A stretch of DNA of 64,000 bases from Arabidopsis thaliana. Lineage: Eukaryota; Streptophyta; Magnoliopsida; Brassicales; Brassicaceae. Below the pieces are notes generated by a model. That model did no database searches and was not told the origin of the DNA. It saw nothing but the letters and a program-made list of their open reading frames with translations. The position numbers and the translations under genes were made by a program. Each line of letters opens with the position of its first letter. Within the stretch, counting starts at the first letter, position 1. Location: NCBI RefSeq assembly GCF_000001735.4, contig NC_003070.9, positions 27,885,971 through 27,949,970 on the forward strand. Direction: 5' to 3'. Positions 1 through 11,226 of this stretch are shown piece by piece.

Positions 1-1193
1 AGTGATAATTTGTATTTCAAGTTTCAAATCCATGATCTTTAATAAACATAAATTTGGTGACAGAAAACCAAAAAAAATGAATCATTCTCTGGATATGTTG
101 ATGACCTGACACAGAGGTCACATGCATCTAGGAGAAGTAAAAAACAGATCCACTCTCTCACATGCTTTTGTGAGATGTAGAGCCTCTGTATCTCCACACA
201 CACCCCTTCTCCAATGTCTCTCTCTTTTACTCTATTTTTCTTTTATTACCTATTTAATATGATAATCTAAATAAGTGGTTTTTTTGCTCACATTTTATTT
301 AGGAAAAAAAAAAAGAATCCTGCCATTTTCCAATAAGGAACCCCAGTCCCCATATGTGGCTGAATTTCCGGTTTGTTCTCTGAGCAGTTATAGCAGTGAG
401 AGAGAGAGAGAGAGAGTACAAAACAGAGGAACATTTAGTCTCTTCTTGGATCTGTAGGAGATTCCTTTGTTCCTTTCTTTCTTTAATCTCTCTTCTTCTT
501 GATTTGGCGGTTTCTTTGCTTTCTGCAACTCTTTCTTTTCATTGGTTCTGTAGATTTAAACTCACACATTCCGTGTTTTAGGACAACAAACTTCTCAGAC
601 AAAAGGGGCACACATGTTCTAGTGTTCTGTTTATGGTTTAGTAGTTTATTGAAGATTGGATCTAATTACCAAAAGGGTTTTTATCTTTCTCCCTCCTTTT
701 GTCTTCAGTGGAATCTGGGAATCTTAGGTTTGTAAAAAGGTTTAAACTTTATTTCCTTTTTAAGATCCGTAGGTTTGATTGCTGTTAGTGTAGGACTCAG
801 ATTAATTTAGGGGTTTTCTTGAGCTTTAATTAAGCTGGAGAAGACAATGGGTTTCTTCTGATTTGAAATCTTAAACGGTTTTTTTCTACAAAGAGAAGGG
901 CTAAAATTTTGGAGTTTTATGAATATGGAAGGTGCGTCATTCTCGTTATAGTTTTAATGGTGGTTACTGTTTGATGATGGAGAAAGAAAAAAAGAAAGCT
1001 TTTAAAGTTATCTCTTCCAAATTATTGCAAACACATCATTGAGGCATAAAGTTTGGGTTTTTGGGAAATCAGTAAAGGGGAACACATCATAGAAGAAAGC
1101 TTTCAAAGCCAAAAAGAAAAAAGGAGAAGTCTTTTTGAATCTTTAAGTAGAAAGTTTCCGGCGCCGGAGAATTGTTTTTGTGATCTGTAGAAA
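1..1193 (+). other. Upstream region and 5' leader of the TRM4 gene
   Basis: No gene is supported here. The stretch is AT-rich with pyrimidine-rich and GA-rich patches, as expected of a plant promoter and long 5' leader. Several short open frames begin in it but show no recognisable protein. A leader intron is possible but I cannot place it. Confidence 0.5.
398..416. repeat. (GA)n microsatellite
   Basis: An uninterrupted GA dinucleotide run of about 19 bases. GA/CT runs are common near plant transcription starts, so this may mark the start of the TRM4 leader. Confidence 0.8.
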
Positions 1194-4100
1194 ATGGCTG
1201 CGAAGCTTCTGCATTCATTGGCAGATGATAGTGCAGATCTGCAGAAGCAAATTGGATGTATGAATGGGATTTTTCAAATCTTTGATCGTCACCATGTTCT
1301 TACTGGCCGACGAAAAAGTCTTACTTTAGGTAAATTAATAATTACTATATATTTATATTGTTTGATAATTTAAACACTCTCTTCTGATCTCTATGGTTCG
1401 TGTCCAGTAGTCGTTGACTTGTATATGGTCACATATGTTATTCTTACATCCATGTGTTTTTGTATGTTTATTCTTCTCTGTTTTTGTTTTGGCTCTTTAT
1501 CTGCCAATGGAGTGATTCTTTCATTAACCAGGTCTTGTTATAGTCTCAGAGATCTAAAGTTATGGTTGTTACTTTTTCTTTCTCAGTTGTGTTGATCTGC
1601 CGAATCTTTTGGTTAGATTTAATTTTTCCCTTATGGCCGGTTTTTTCTTGCTAGATTTTGACTTTTATTAACCTTTAGGCTCATGGAGTTTCCAACCAAA
1701 TGTGATAAATTCAAGTTTGACTAGCAGGTTCTTGTAGGTTTTATTAAACGTCTCTCTCAATGCGTAATCGGGTGTTCCTTGTTTGAGAGTTTTGATATGA
1801 TGCTCATGCTTGTTTTATGTGCTTGTTGCAGGTAATGGAAATGCCATTAACATCAATTATGAAAGAGACTCTGTTGATACAATTTATCAACAAAAAGAAA
1901 CTGTAAGTTGGTTCTTTTGCCAACCATCTACGATTTCATTCATATACAGAGGTTTTCTATAAGATCTAAGGTTCTTGCATTTCAGTTTCAGGACTCCAAC
2001 ATTGGTGGGAATGTGAAAGAGAAGCGAAGGGTTTCAACAGAATCATCTAGAGTTTCTTTCTCATCTTCGTGCTCTTCCTCCCCATCGTCTTCTGAGTTCA
2101 ATAGAGGAGTTCAACCTGACGCTTCTGCGTATGACCGAGCTAATTTTCAAGAATCTCCTACAAGTGATCCTGAGATGACTGAAGGGAATGGATTTTCACA
2201 TTTGGGACTTGACCTCAGAGATGTTGTGAGAGACTCAATGTACAGAGAAGCCAGAGGGCTTTTGAGTAAGACTCCAATGACTAGAGAGGAAGTAGTTAGA
2301 CAGAGCAGACGAGAGGATTCTCCAAGGCCTTATGGTTTGAAGCAATCAACTCCCATGGATCTCAATGAGTCCTTCAGAGTTCTAGCAAGACTTAGAGAAA
2401 CATCTCAACATTATAACGAGCTTGGCATGAAAGATGCGCCTCGTTACTCAGTTGATTCTCATGATACGTTGAAATCCAGACAGAAGCTGAAAGAGTTGCC
2501 TAGGCTTTCGCTGGATAGTAGAGAACGAGCGACGCGAAACTCCAGTGTTGATCCCAAATCAAGTAAGCTTTCAGAAAGTTTCAGTGAAAGCTGTTCAAGC
2601 AGTAGCAAGAAACGGCCTCCCAGTGTTGTAGCAAAGCTCATGGGATTGGAGACATTGCCCGGTTCTCCATTGGGTAGAGACATTCATCAGTTTGGTCTGA
2701 ACAAAACCAACATCTCTGACCAAAATGACGATCCATTCTCAAGATCATTGAGGGAGAAAAATCTGAACCGTGCAATCCGTTTTTCTCCTAGCTCACCGAG
2801 AAGCTTGGGGAAGGACCCGGCTTCTCCAAGATGGAGAAACTCTGATTTTGTTATGAAACCTCTATCAAATACAAGATTCCCCGTTGAACCAGCTCCATGG
2901 AAACACGCTGATAGAAACCGAGTTTTGCAAAAGCAAGCTAGCATGCCTGTGAAAGCGAAGCCGTATGAAGCACCTAATTTTCCTCCTACTGTGTACAGTG
3001 AAATGGAGCGGAGATTGAATGATCTTGAGTTCAAACATTCTGGAAAAGATCTGCGAGCCCTTAAACAAATATTAGAGTCTATGCAGTCAAAAGGTTTCCT
3101 AGATACTGAGAAACAACAACAATCCACAAACTTTGCAGTTCAAAGAGATTATGAAAGAGAAAATTCTGCAACTTCCAACCATGCAATGTCATCCAGAACG
3201 AGAGTTCAGTCTTCTTCATCTAACCAGGTATATCAATCCCCGATTGTGATTATGAAACCTGCCAAGCTTGTTGAGAAGGCTGGTATTCCTGCGTCATCCC
3301 TTATTCCCATTCACAGCCTAACTGGCATCAAGAAGATCCGTAGAGAAAAACCTGATGATAAAGGAACTTCAGCAAGTAATAGTAAACGGGTGACAAAAGA
3401 TTGTAGTCCTGGAAACCGAAGAGCTGAATCATGTACCAGCTCGTTTGATAAGAAATCTGACAGCAGAAATGTGCGGTCTTCTTCAAAAAAGCCTCAGCAG
3501 GTTTCCAAAGAAAGTGCTTCAAAGAGTTCAGGATCTGTAAGTCCAAGATTACAGCAGAAGAAGCTTGAGTATGATAAGCGTTCACGGCCACCAACCCCTC
3601 CTGATTCTAGCAAATCAAGGAAACCGTCAAACCAACAACTTGTGGAATCTACTTCTCCTGGTGGCAGACGTAGACCCAAGGGTCAGAAGAGTTTGCAGCA
3701 AGTTGATGACCAACTTAGTCAAGCAAGCAATGAATCTAGGACGTCAAGTCATGGCATTTGTACTCAATCCGAAACAGAAGCCTCTGCTTGTGTAGAAAAA
3801 TCTACTGAAGCTGATGGTGGTAAAAGTCCATCTGTAATCGAGGCAGCCAAAGCTGTAGTCTCTAACTTAATGCAGAATGTGAGTTCTGACTCTCATTTAT
3901 ATTTCTTTAGTGTTAGATGACAAATTTTTTTCACTTAGTTCTCACAAGGTTTGTTTTTATTTTGTTTTCAGAAATCCAGTCCAAGGTTTAGTGAAGATGG
4001 ATTGTCAGCTAACCTTTCACTAGTTGCTTTGGAACATCCAAGTCCTATTTCTGTTCTCGACGCTTCAACGTACAGAGAGACTGAACCATCACCCGTGAAG

Positions 4101-5181
4101 ACACAAGGTAACAAAGGGATTCTATCTCTAGTGTCCTAGTGGTCATCAACTATCACAGTCATAAAATAAGAACTTGCAAACATCAAAGTCACTTTAGGAT
4201 TCTATGACCAGGAGTTAACTCTTACATTTGTCTGTAGCTTGTTTAGTTTGGGAAAGTTTCTCTTTTACGATTTTTTTCCAATGTAAGGATTGGGTGTTCA
4301 GTTCCTTCCATTTTTGACTCAGAGCTGATCATGTGATAGGTAATGTTGCCCATGATTTTGGTGATGAAAATTGTGAGGACCAGTGGAATCCAGCATACAG
4401 TTTCTCAGAAACCACATCAAGCTTTTCGCCAGAGATAAACCGTAAGAAGCTACAGAATGTTGAGCACTTGGTTCAAAAGCTCAGACGATTGAACTCTAGC
4501 CATGATGAAGCCAGCCAAGATTATATTGCATCGCTCTGTGAGAACGCAGATCCTACCACCGATCATAGATACATTTCTGAGATTCTATTAGCCTCGGGTC
4601 TTCTCCTAAGAGACCTTGGCTCAGGATTGACAACGTTTCAACTTCACCCTTCTGGCCACCCAATCAATCCTGAGCTGTTCTTTGTTCTTGAGCAGACAAA
4701 GGGAAGCAGCACTACGCATCTGTTACACAAAGAAGAAAGTAAGGTTCTGAAAAATGAGAAGCTCAACCGGAAACTTGTGTTTGATCTCGTTAATGAGATT
4801 CTGGTGGAGAAACTAGCGTCAGTTGAAGCCACGACGAATCCATTGATGAAGTCATATGCTAAGGTGACTAAGAAAGCCGTGAGTGCGCAACAACTACTGA
4901 AAGAACTGTGTTCAGCGATAGAAACACAGCAAAAGCAAGCCACAAAGAGATCAGAAAACTTTTTATTGGAAGAAGAAGACGACTTCTTGAAAAGTATACT
5001 TGCTGAAGATGTGACGATTCGATCTGGGAACTGGGCAGACTTCAGTGGAGAAATGTCAGGATTGGTGCTGGATGTTGAGAGGCTTGTCTTCAAGGATCTG
5101 GTTAATGAAATCGTGCATGCAGAGACAAGCCGTCTGCAAGCAAAGTCAGGAAGGCGACGAACGCTTTTTGCTGACCAGTAG
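1194..5181 (+). CDS. TRM4: TON1-recruiting-motif (TRM)/LONGIFOLIA-type protein
   Basis: Five exons: 1194-1329, 1832-1902, 1986-3878, 3972-4107, 4340-5181, giving 1025 aa. The frame is continuous across all four GT-AG introns. The acceptor at 1984-1985 competes with an in-frame one at 1990-1991, which would drop two residues. The N-terminus has the family motif CMNGIFQIFDRHH, and VVAKLMGLE lies about residue 290. The middle is a long Ser/Arg/Lys-rich, probably disordered region, and the last ~230 residues look like the DUF4378 domain. Family members bind microtubule arrays and the TON1-TRM-PP2A complex, and LONGIFOLIA paralogues control cell elongation. The TRM4 name is from memory of gene order plus motifs. 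Its 3' end converges on RLP13. A piece of its intron 1 recurs near 16.4 kb. Confidence 0.85.
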
Positions 5182-5584
5182 CTAAGTCTGTTGAAGAAGA
5201 CAAAATATATACACAAGTGGTTTCTCTAACTCTTTAACTGTGTTATGTTTCACTCTGGTCCTTTTTTTCGTCTTTGCTGATTCTTATGGTCGTTCTTGGG
5301 TCTTCCGTATTCTACAGCAGAATTATAATCATATGGTGTGTTATGTAATTACTGAAGTTCTTGAGATGGCTACCTAAAGAAAAAACTGTAAAGCGATATA
5401 GAAAGAGAATTCATAAAAGAAGAAAGACAACTAATGGAAAATTCTCTGTATCTATTGTTTCATGCAAATTCTTGTATTTCAGTAGATTATGCATTGAACC
5501 AACAACCAAAGCAGCTCCAAGATATGTTTGAGGCATTACATTTATTTAAAGACAAAAGACAGTACAGAGGAACCAAAACATAAG
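5182..5584. other. Convergent intergenic region, TRM4 3' end / RLP13 3' end
   Basis: This should hold the 3' UTRs of the two convergent genes. The part from about 5520 is repeated downstream of RLP15 (about 16510-16600) and RLP16 (about 20970-21060), so it belongs to the RLP duplication unit. No gene seen. Confidence 0.6.
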
Positions 5585-8500
5585 TTATGTTCTGGTTTTG
5601 TGAAACAAAGCAGGAGGTTTGAGAAGAACAACAACAGATGGGGACGACAATGAAACTAGCACGTAAGAACATTTGGTACCTGCAGTGTTTTGCCACAACA
5701 TATTCCTAACCTTGAGGACGAAAGCATCAACGATGTAGAACCAAGCTCTGCTCCAAGGAGAATCAAATGAGAGAGATGCAAGTATTCCAAGAAGTATTGT
5801 CACATAGGCTGCAACAAAACTCCAGTAGAAAGATTCCATGTCGACTGTAGATTCATCAGCTTCCACTCCATTATCTGTTGGGTGAAAGTTATTGCTCGCG
5901 CAGCTTATGTCTATGGACTTCCCACAGAGAAGAGGATTACCAAAGTAGCTTTGTGTCTCAAAGGTGTTAAACTGTCTTCCCTGTGGAACGATTCCTGATA
6001 AGTTGTTGTAGGAGACATTGAACACAGCAAGGCTGATCATATCTGTAAGTTGTAGTGGGATAGGACCTTGTAATCTGTTGAAAGAAAGATCAAGGCTTTC
6101 CACATTCTTCAGACCTGAAAAGCTTTCTAGTATCACTCCTGATAAGTTGTTGTGAGAAAGATTGAGAGCTTCTAATTCCACAAGACCTCCAAGCTCTACC
6201 GGGATCTCACCACTCAGCTCATTTTCTGAGAGATCCATTCCAAACAATAATTTGAGATTTCCACCCATGTAGGCATCATACCTGTGCTTTGTTGCAAATT
6301 CAATTTTCGTCTGGGAGTTGGTTTCATTGACCATATTAAATTCATCTATCATGAGTAGAGATTCAAAATATACAGGATCCTTAGCTGTGCCAAATCTTGA
6401 AGGGACATCATATCTATAAGAATCATCCCCTTTCCTCAAACCAAATGATGTATTGCTAAGACATGATGGTATCGATCCATTGAATTTGTTGTTGGAAAGA
6501 TCCAGAAGTTGGATGTTACTTAGACTGCAGAACTGGTGAGGAATCTGTCCTGTAAAATTGTTCCCCCGCAAAAGAAGAATACTGATGTTTTGGGTGTTGA
6601 TGAACTCCGGAAGATTCCCAGACAGTCGGTTATTTCTCAGATCAAGTACAATAACATTCAGTAGTAGTGTGTCTGGAATAACCCCTGATAAATTATTGTT
6701 TTGGAGGAGTAACACTGCCCCATGATATATGGAACTTACGTGCGGAGGTATATCCCCAGATAACCTGTTTGAAGAGAGGTCCAGTAGCTGAAGATAGGAT
6801 ATGTTGAACAAGGAAGTAGGTATTTCACCTTCCAACATGTTGTTTGAAAGCTGCAGTGCGAATAATCCCTGACGTTCGCCAATCCAACTTGGAATAACAC
6901 CTGTGAGTTTGTTGTTTGAAATGTCAAGTACATTCAAAGATGGTAGGCTCCGAAAACCTTTTCCAATATTTCCTGTAAACAGATTGTTATCCATAGACAT
7001 CACCCATAAACGAGTAAAGTTGGCTGCTTCTGGAAAAACCTCTCCACTTAGTTTGTTGTGTGACAGCTTCAAGATTGTTAAGTTATAACAACCCTTTAAA
7101 AATCTTCTTGGTAGCTTCCCGTGGAACCTGTTGTGAGACAAATCTAGAAATTCAATACTCTTCATGTTATCCAGAGAAGATGGCAGATTTCCTTGAAAAC
7201 CATTATAGGCTAAATTCACACAGACTAAATGAGGGAGTATCCACCCAAAGTTCTGAAGAAAGAGATGATTGAATTTGTTGACTGACACGTTCAGGAAAAG
7301 CAGGTTATGAGCAGATTTCGGTAGCTGAAAGCTCGTAAAAGAATTATTCTGTAGAAGCAAAACCTCGAGTTTCGTATTGTTCTCTAACAGCCAAGAAGGA
7401 AAATTTCCATGAATTTGATTGTCAGAGAGATCAACGTGATGCAAATCCTTTTGATGTAGGAGAAAATGAGGAACCTTCTCCAAGTTGCAAGATCGTAGCG
7501 CAATAACTACCAATTGGAATTTTGGCTTCCAAGACGTTTCAAACTCTACTTCAAGTGAGTTGGATTGTGAATCAAGTCTGAGCACCTTAAGTTTTGAGAG
7601 GTTGGCGAGTAAACCAAGTGAGAAGAAGCCTTCGAAGTTGTTACCAAACAGTGATAGGTACTCAAGGGATTCAAGGTTAGCGAGAGCAGAGGGTACGTTC
7701 CCAGTCAATTGATTTGATGAAAGATCAAGAACTCGAAGTCCAGTCAAGCTAGTTAAACATAGAGGAAACTGACCAGCTAGTTTGTTGTTACTGAGTTTGA
7801 GCTCTTCCATATTTTTCCATGGGCAAGTCCCTACGTTAATCAGATCCTAAAACTTTAGCACATAAATCTGAATTTAAACACAATTCTTTACCAGAAAGGG
7901 GTTTTGTTTTAGCAAACTTGCCTTGCAATTCCACTGAGCTTGAAAATTCATTATCGCTTAGATCCAGGGCTTTCAGCTTCCTCAGGGCAAATAAAGCTTA
8001 GCACCATTACCTAACAATATAGAATAGATAGGATCTCAAGGATGACACGAATCAAATGAATTTTTTTATAGATAGATTAAAAAGGAAGACAAGCATATTT
8101 GGACACAAATTGACCTCGTACTGGTATGGAGCCGTTAAATCTGTTTCTACTCAGGTCCAGCAGTTCCACGTTTGTCAAATCTCTAAGTTCTGAAATGGGA
8201 GTCCAACAAATATAAGGATGACGCAAACTAAGTCTAAGAAAAATCAATAAATAGATCATTCTAGAAGACACACACCTTTAGCAGGAAAAGGGCCACCCAT
8301 GTTGTTTCCCCAAAGAGACAGAGATTTAAGTGATGTAGCAGAATTAAGGAAGGGAAAGATCCTGCTATTGAATAAATTATCAGAGAGATCCAGAATCTCC
8401 AGCTTTCTAAATCTCCTTAGGCTGTTATAATCTGCAAATGAGAATCTTGCTAAGCATAGAATGATAATTCACATATTTAAACAGCTTTAAATACGAACAG

Positions 8501-9675
8501 ATGACAAAAACCAATCCAATAAAAGCAAGCATTTATGAACAAATTAACTACCTTGTGTTGGTATGGAGCCATTAAATCTGTTTCCACGCAAGTCTAGATG
8601 TTCCAAATTTGTTAAATCTTTGAATTCTGAAAGGAAGTTCAACATATATAAAATTGATACAAACTGAAATTTAGAAATATAAAGTTATAGCAAAATAAAC
8701 TGATTCGATCTAACAAAAGGTACATCGATCATCAGTAAATAGGTCTCGCTAGTTATTACTAATTAGTTAAAAATGGAGAAACACACCTTTAACAAGAAAT
8801 GGGCTATGCATGTTGTTGTACGTAAGAAAAAGAGTTGTAAGGGATGTAGCGGCATTAAGAAAAGGAAAGATGCTGTTGTTGAATCTATGTGAAGAGAGAT
8901 CCAGAATCTCCAGGTTTCTTAATCTACTGAGGCTTTTGTAACCTGCAAAAGACAAACGAATAAATGCAAACGAGAATTTGCTAAGCATATAATGAGAACA
9001 TATGCAAGAAAGATCATGAGAGATGAACTCTACGCAAGTGGGAAGGGAATGTAAGTGACCGTAACATGTGATTGCAACATGCAACATGGCACACAGACAT
9101 CAACACAGAAACAAAGAAAAGCCGAGTACCATAAGGTATAAAAACTTTCAAGAATTAGAAACAGTTAATTAAGTAAGATATAGTCCATATAGGTTCTTTA
9201 GAGAAGTAAACCCAAACGCAGGGGGAAGATCAAAGTACCATTGTAAACAAAAAACAAAAAAAAAGTAAAATCCTGGTGTACCTTCAACGTCATCAAACAA
9301 GCCACTGAATCCACAGTCTTCGCACGAACGAGAGGATGATAAGTCCAGACTTCTAACATCTTCAAAGGGATGCAACAGAGAAAGATTTAGGAGAGGGTTC
9401 TCTATAATGAATCCTATACCAAAGGCAATGTTGGTAATCCGCCCACTTTTACGATTGCACTCAACCCCCATCCACTGGCAACAATCACTCTTTGTGTCAT
9501 TGGTCCAACTAAGAACATTGTCGTTCCATTCTCCTGCATTCAATGGGATCAGAAATGCTTTGAGCTCCAACAAAGCCTTCCTTTCTTTCTCAATACAGCT
9601 TTTGTATCCATGTAGCTGCCCCAACAGTAAAATCACACATATCAAGTATTGTCCCAAGAAAAGCTTCCCCTCCAT
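5585..9675 (-). CDS. RLP13: Leucine-rich-repeat receptor-like protein (RLP13 position)
   Basis: Seven exons on the - strand: 9675-9282, 8942-8787, 8626-8552, 8431-8276, 8189-8115, 7996-7922, 7830-5585, giving 1058 aa. All introns are phase 1. It has a signal peptide (MEGKLFLG...LLLGQLHG), an N-terminal cap with paired cysteines, about 25 or more LRRs of the LxxLxxLxLSxNxLxGxIP type, a non-LRR island before the last repeats, a NPLLCG cap, one membrane span ([20 protein letters not shown]) and a short tail with no kinase. Such RLPs act at the plasma membrane with adaptor kinases such as SOBIR1 in defence or development; no ligand can be inferred. The 156+75-bp LRR exon pair is duplicated compared with RLP14 and RLP15. 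The intron after 7922 has a GC donor. The stop used by RLP16 is CAA here (5690-5692), adding 35 residues. I chose the ATG at 9675 because the paralogues share MEGK/MERK. Confidence 0.85.
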
Positions 9676-10519
9676 TGCAAAAGAAATAAAATCCACAAAG
9701 CAATGTGGGAATATGAGTTAAAAATGCAAACACCTCCACGTTTATGAAAATTCAACAAGAAATTATTGTATTATTTAGAAAAAGTCGAAGTAAACTTAGT
9801 GATCGCTGTCATTTACTTTGAATTGTATCATTTGTATGATAGGAAAAGTCAAGGTCGTTGTAGTAAACAGTCATAAGCGTAATGATAATATACCACGAAA
9901 TAAGTTAAGCCAAGTCTAGTGAAGTGAAGGTCTTTCTAGTTACGAAAAATAGAAGAAACAGACTGGTAGACAAAGATTTTCGTTTAAATTCCCTATAATA
10001 CTTTTTCTCCACGAAATTTTAGGGAAGAAACAGACTGGTCTTTCTTACCTTTGAATTCCCATTGAACTTTAAAGGAAAAAGCTATCCTGGATTAGTTACG
10101 CCTGAAACAAATTGTTGTAATAGCCAAAATTCAAAACACCGGCGTAGCTCCATTTAGTTCATACCCTACGTCTCCATCGCCGACGGCGTGAAAAAGTCCA
10201 TTATTAGATCGCTGGAAATGAAGAAAAAGAAAAATGCGATTTAAGTAGACAATCGCCATTTGTTTAGGACTTGAGCATTTTTTTATTTTATTTTTGTTAG
10301 AGACTGAGGCGAAAGTATTGGAAATTGAATCCTTGATTAAATCCTACAACGAATAATAGGGAATCAGTGAGAAAAAGATGAAGAGAAAAGAAGAAGTAGA
10401 CGCGAGGTCGACAGTGAAAGAAGAAGAAGAAGAAGAGTCAAAAGTGGATAACAAAGTCAACAAACCAAATGGGTTTGTGTTTTGTCAATTGAGCCATCGG
10501 TTTTGTTCAAGGCCCAAAC
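9676..10519. other. RLP13 upstream region
   Basis: This holds the RLP13 promoter. About 10080-10250 resembles sequence upstream of RLP15 near 20590-20690, for example TTACGCCTGAAAC against TTACTCCTGAAAG, so duplicated promoter DNA extends this far. A purine-rich GAA run lies at about 10380-10440. No gene seen. Confidence 0.5.
9733..9758 (-). promoter_or_regulatory. Conserved RLP core-promoter segment (RLP13 copy)
   Basis: On the - strand this reads CATAAACGTGGAGG, about 65 bases before the start codon. It aligns with TATAAACGTGGAGA upstream of RLP15 and a diverged copy at RLP16. It is probably a TATA-like box followed by an ACGTGG core. Function is inferred only from conservation between paralogues. 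Confidence 0.4.
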
Positions 10520-10869
10520 TGTTGAAGTGTTTTATGTAGGGATTAGATTAGTTAGGACCCAATAAAAGAAGCGGTTTTGCTAACTATTCAACCAAGTCAT
10601 ACGAGTAAAGCGAGTCGTTAGAGTTGTTGCCTTGTTGGATGTGTAATATAGAGCTGCTTAAGTTCTTGCTAATAAAATGTGTCTAGAGTTAATCATATCT
10701 AGTCGTAGTGGCTAGTATCTAGAAGTCTAAGTGAGTCTAAGAGTGTGTAGTAGAATAGTAACTAGTATAAAAATGTTGTGTGTTGTTTGTAAAATGATCC
10801 TTACGATCAATAACAAAATGTAGTCCTCGATATTTCTCTCTTCTCATTTTATGTCTTTGTGTTAGAACA
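10520..10869 (+). mobile_element. Probable solo LTR of a Copia-like retrotransposon
   Basis: A 350-bp segment starting TGTTGAAG and ending TTAGAACA, so it has the short inverted TGTT...AACA ends of an LTR. It contains AATAAAA-type signals and a pyrimidine-rich tail, and has no coding capacity. The five bases before it are CAAAC. The same five bases recur at 10875-10879, offset by five from the predicted right end, so a clean target duplication is not shown. No primer-binding site follows, consistent with a solo LTR. Confidence 0.5.
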
Positions 10870-11226
10870 AGAAACAAACCAAAGACTAGAGAGGAAGCGA
10901 GTTAGTGCTCTTGTTTTATATCTAAAGAAAGATAGAGTGAAACAGAGAGAACAAGAGCAAGTATAAGAAACCGTCAGAATGTCATGTCAACATGAAGCAA
11001 ATTAAAACCAAAAAAAAATAGTGGAAGCACAAATAATTTTTGTTGCGATTATAGAAAAAGGTAAACAAGACAGAAAAAAAACCCTTAATTGACAAAGAAA
11101 GGAATTTCAGTCCATACAAAATAATCAAATAGCTACGTAAGGTAAAATCAAAACACATATTAAGACACACATTGTATTCAAGCTTTTGCTTGGTAAGGAA
11201 TATCCAATAACTGAGCTGAAACGGTT
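10870..11226. other. Region downstream of RLP14
   Basis: AT-rich sequence that should hold the RLP14 3' UTR. No gene or clear element seen. Confidence 0.5.

Noticed and set aside
4644..5216. 190-codon antisense frame opposite the last TRM4 exon
   Set aside because: It is an unsupported Ser-rich shadow; the + strand frame is a conserved domain joined by good splice sites.
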